This document shows positions 61,370 through 64,000 of a stretch of 64,000 nucleotides of DNA, one piece after another. Source of the DNA: Streptomyces antarcticus (lineage in GTDB: Bacteria; Actinomycetota; Actinomycetes; Streptomycetales; Streptomycetaceae); assembly GCF_026627255.1 (NCBI RefSeq), contig NZ_JAPNLM010000009.1, positions 204,837 to 268,836 on the forward strand. Direction: 5' to 3'. The position numbers and the translations under genes are program-made. Every line of letters begins with the position of its first letter. The first letter of the stretch is position 1. Under the pieces are notes generated by a model, which was given only the letters and a program-made list of their open reading frames with translations, did not search any database and was not told the DNA's origin.

Positions 61370-64000
61370 ATGTCCGCACTGACTCGCACCGAAGCGCAGC
61401 TCCGAGCCCGGCTCCTCGACGTCCGGCACTACGCCGTCACCCTCGACCTCACCGGCGGCGACGACACCTTCGGCTCCACCACCGTCATCCGGTTCACGGC
61501 CCTCGCCCCAGGAGACACCTTCCTGGAACTGAAACCGGACGAGCTGTGCTCCGCCACCCTCGACGGCGACCCCCTCGACCCGGCGGCCCTCACCGACAAC
61601 CGCCTCCCGCTCACCGGCCTCACCGAAGGCCCCCACGAGCTGCGCATCGACGCCCGCATGCGCTACTCCCGCACCGGGGAAGGCCTGCACCGCTTCACCG
61701 ACCCCGCGGACGGGGAGACGTACGTCTACAGCCAGATGTTCATGGACGACGTCCAGCGCGTCTTCCCCGCCTTCGACCAGCCCGACCTCAAGGCCGTCTT
61801 CGAGTTCACCGTCACCGCCCCCAGCCACTGGACCGTCCTCGCCAACGGCATCACCACGCGCACCGGCGACCGGGAAACCGACGGAGCCGGCGTCTGGAGC
61901 TCCGCCCCGACCCCCCTCATCTCCACCTACCTCGCCGCCGTCGCCGCGGGCCCCTGGCACAGCGTGCGCGTCGAACACGCCGGACTGCCCTTCGGCATCC
62001 ACTGCCGGCAGTCCCTCGCACCCCACCTGGACGAGGACGCCGAAGAGATGCTCTCCGTCACCCGCGACTGCTTCGACCGCTACCAGGAGAAGTTCAGCGA
62101 GCCGTACCCCTTCGACTCCTACGACCAGGCCTTCGTCCCCGAGTTCAACGCGGGCGCCATGGAGAACCCCGGACTGGTCACCTTCCGGGACGAGTTCATC
62201 TACCGCTCCGCCGTCACGGAGACCGAGCGCCAGACCCGCGCCATGGTCATCGCCCACGAGATGGCCCACATGTGGTTCGGCGACCTCGTCACCCTCGCCT
62301 GGTTCGACGACATCTGGCTGAACGAGTCCTTCGCCGAGTACATGGGCTACCAGACCCTCACCGAAGCCACCCGCTTCACCGACACCTGGGTCGACTTCGG
62401 CGTCACCCGCAAGTCCTGGGGCTACGACGCCGACCAGCGCCCCTCCACCCACCCCGTCGCCCCCGCCCCCGAGGACGTCCCCGACACCGCCTCCGCGCTC
62501 CTGAACTTCGACGGGATCTCCTACGCCAAGGGCGCCTCCGCCCTGCGCCAGCTCGTCGCCTGGCTCGGCGAGAAGGACTTCCTGGCCGGCATCAACACCC
62601 ACTTCGCACGCCACAAGTTCGCCAACGCCTCCCTCGCCGACTTCGTCGACTCCCTCGCCGCCCACACCGACCGCGACGTCCACGCCTGGGCCGCGATCTG
62701 GCTGCGCACGACCGGCATCGACACCCTCCGCCCGCGGATCGAGGACAGTCCCGGAGGCCCCGGCGGCTGGACCCTCACCGTCGACCGCGACGGCAGCCGC
62801 CCGCACCACATCGCCGTCGGCGTCTACCACCGCGACCCCGGTGACGGGCGGACCCTGGAACGCTCCGAACTCCTCCACCTCGACGTCCCCTCCGACGAGG
62901 TCGTCTCCGCCGACGGCCCCCGCCCCGACCTCCTGCTCCTCAACGACGGCGACCTCACCTACGCCAAGGTCCGCCTCGACGACACCTCCGTCGAGACCGT
63001 CCTGAGCGGCCTGTCCGGCATCCCCGACGCGCTCACCCGCGCCGTCGTCTGGAACTCCCTGCGCGACATGGTCCGCGACGGCGAACTCGACCCGGCGGAC
63101 TACCTGGCGACCGCCGCGGCCCACCTGCCGGAAGAAGCCGACCTGGCCGTCGTCCAAGGCGTCCTCGCCTTCGCCCGCACCCAGATCGCCGACCGCTACC
63201 TCGCCCCCGCCCAGCGGACCGAAGCGCTCGGCACCCTCACCGGCATCGCCCGCGACCTGCTGCGGCGCACTGAGGACGGCTCGGCGCCCGGCCTGCGGCT
63301 GGCCGCCGTACGCGTCCTCATCGACAGCGCCACCCGCCCCGACACCCTCACCGCCTGGCTCGACGACGACACCGTCCCCGGCGGCCCCGAACTCGACCCC
63401 GAGCTGCGCTGGCGCATCCTGGCCCGGCTCTCCGTCCTCGGCGCGGTCGGGGAGGACCGGATCGACGCCGCCTTCGCCGCCGACCCCAGCGCCACCGGCG
63501 AGGAAGGCGCGGCCCGCTGCCGCGCCGCCCTCCCCACCCCCGAGGCCAAGGCCGCCGCCTGGGACCGCCTCTTCCACGACGACAGCCTCTCCAACTACCT
63601 GTTCAGCGCCACCGCCCAGGGCTTCTGGCAGCCCGAACAGGCCGAGCTCGTACGGGAGTACGTGCCCCGGTTCTACCCGGACGCCGTCGCCCTCGGGGCC
63701 CGCCGCGGCCCGGCCATCGCCGAGGCGGCCGGCCGCTGGGCGTTCCCCGTCCACGCCGCCGACGAGGCCCACCTCCAGACGGGCCGCGCCTGCCTCGAGA
63801 ACCCCGACATCCTCCCGCTCCTGCGCCGCAAGCTGGTCGACCAGCTCGACGACCTGGCCCGCGCCCTCCACATCCGCAGCCGTGATCTGCTCCAGCCCCA
63901 GGAGTCGCGGTACGACGCCACAGGCCGCCAGCTCACCGTCGCCCTGATCCCGTACCCGGACGAGGACGAAGAGGTCGTCCTGATCCTCGCCGGGGACATC
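61370..64000 (+). CDS. pepN: Aminopeptidase N (M1 family), 3' end beyond the window
   Basis: A zinc aminopeptidase removing N-terminal residues from peptides in the cytoplasm. It starts MSALTRTEAQLRARLLDVRHYAVTLDLTGG. The exopeptidase motif is EFNAGAMENPGLVTF (GAMEN, about residue 265), and the zinc site HEMAHMWFGDLVTLAWFDDIWLNESFAEY (HExxH-x18-E) follows near residue 300. A large C-terminal helical domain contains RKLVDQLDDLARAL at about residue 830, where I would expect the protein to end soon. The frame instead stays open for 877 codons to the right edge (ending VVLILAGDI). It is partial by position. The last 40 residues do not look like the family and may be an extension. Confidence 0.93.
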   Translation, partial: MSALTRTEAQLRARLLDVRHYAVTLDLTGGDDTFGSTTVIRFTALAPGDTFLELKPDELCSATLDGDPLDPAALTDNRLPLTGLTEGPHELRIDARMRYSRTGEGLHRFTDPADGETYVYSQMFMDDVQRVFPAFDQPDLKAVFEFTVTAPSHWTVLANGITTRTGDRETDGAGVWSSAPTPLISTYLAAVAAGPWHSVRVEHAGLPFGIHCRQSLAPHLDEDAEEMLSVTRDCFDRYQEKFSEPYPFDSYDQAFVPEFNAGAMENPGLVTFRDEFIYRSAVTETERQTRAMVIAHEMAHMWFGDLVTLAWFDDIWLNESFAEYMGYQTLTEATRFTDTWVDFGVTRKSWGYDADQRPSTHPVAPAPEDVPDTASALLNFDGISYAKGASALRQLVAWLGEKDFLAGINTHFARHKFANASLADFVDSLAAHTDRDVHAWAAIWLRTTGIDTLRPRIEDSPGGPGGWTLTVDRDGSRPHHIAVGVYHRDPGDGRTLERSELLHLDVPSDEVVSADGPRPDLLLLNDGDLTYAKVRLDDTSVETVLSGLSGIPDALTRAVVWNSLRDMVRDGELDPADYLATAAAHLPEEADLAVVQGVLAFARTQIADRYLAPAQRTEALGTLTGIARDLLRRTEDGSAPGLRLAAVRVLIDSATRPDTLTAWLDDDTVPGGPELDPELRWRILARLSVLGAVGEDRIDAAFAADPSATGEEGAARCRAALPTPEAKAAAWDRLFHDDSLSNYLFSATAQGFWQPEQAELVREYVPRFYPDAVALGARRGPAIAEAAGRWAFPVHAADEAHLQTGRACLENPDILPLLRRKLVDQLDDLARALHIRSRDLLQPQESRYDATGRQLTVALIPYPDEDEEVVLILAGDI

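Overview
The window reads as a contiguous stretch of a Streptomyces chromosome. It is very GC-rich, uses GTG and TTG starts freely, and has many 4-base stop/start overlaps. The first third follows the his-trp-lgt-ADP-ribosylglycohydrolase-gltBD order that I recall from the S. coelicolor core chromosome. I saw no transposase, integrase, phage gene, rRNA or CRISPR array. A tRNA-like element lies at 37.3 kb.

Region by region. 1-11 kb: end of the his cluster (RidA-like fragment, hisF, hisI), then trpE, three small conserved genes of unknown role, trpC, a TrpM-like small ORF, trpB, trpA, a DsbA-like membrane-anchored thiol oxidoreductase and lgt. 11.4-12.8 kb: a Tat-exported beta-helix protein. 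12.8-21.5 kb: a tightly coupled seven-gene minus-strand operon of four DraG-type ADP-ribosylglycohydrolase paralogs, a ribokinase, a CaiB-type CoA-transferase and a CitE-like CoA-ester lyase. 21.8-29 kb: a VIT1-family transporter, then gltB-gltD with two GlnR-box-like sites and a terminator upstream. 29-30.7 kb: a graveyard of decayed genes (frameshifted GntR regulator, LuxR tail, a repeat protein broken by frameshifts). 31-40 kb: accessory metabolic and unknown genes, including a PadR regulator next to a flavin oxidoreductase/SDR/esterase operon.

40-54 kb is the most coherent system. A KstR2-like TetR regulator is grouped with FadE31-like and FadE32/33-like acyl-CoA dehydrogenases, an IpdF-like SDR, a FadA6-like thiolase, IpdA/IpdB CoA-transferase-like subunits, an IpdC-like flavoprotein, an EchA20-like crotonase and two more SDRs. 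This matches the actinobacterial pathway for the steroid C/D-ring remnant (HIP). Both divergent promoters in the cluster carry the same operator-like sequence, close to the KstR2 consensus. A 20-codon ORF where fadE30 should be looks like the scar of an in-frame deletion, and no fadD3-like ligase is present. A cspA-type gene with a leader peptide and attenuator-like terminator, a DEAD-box helicase and a secreted phosphatase are inserted between the two halves.

54-64 kb: tandem DUF4360 secreted proteins, a HAD acid phosphatase, an HExxH protein, a trypsin very like the S. griseus enzyme, an orphan NarL-type response regulator with a decayed histidine-kinase tail, a winged-helix regulator/membrane-protein pair under a clear inverted-repeat operator, an AroQ chorismate mutase and pepN, which runs off the window edge.

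All family assignments come from recognising motifs and sequence by eye. No search was run.
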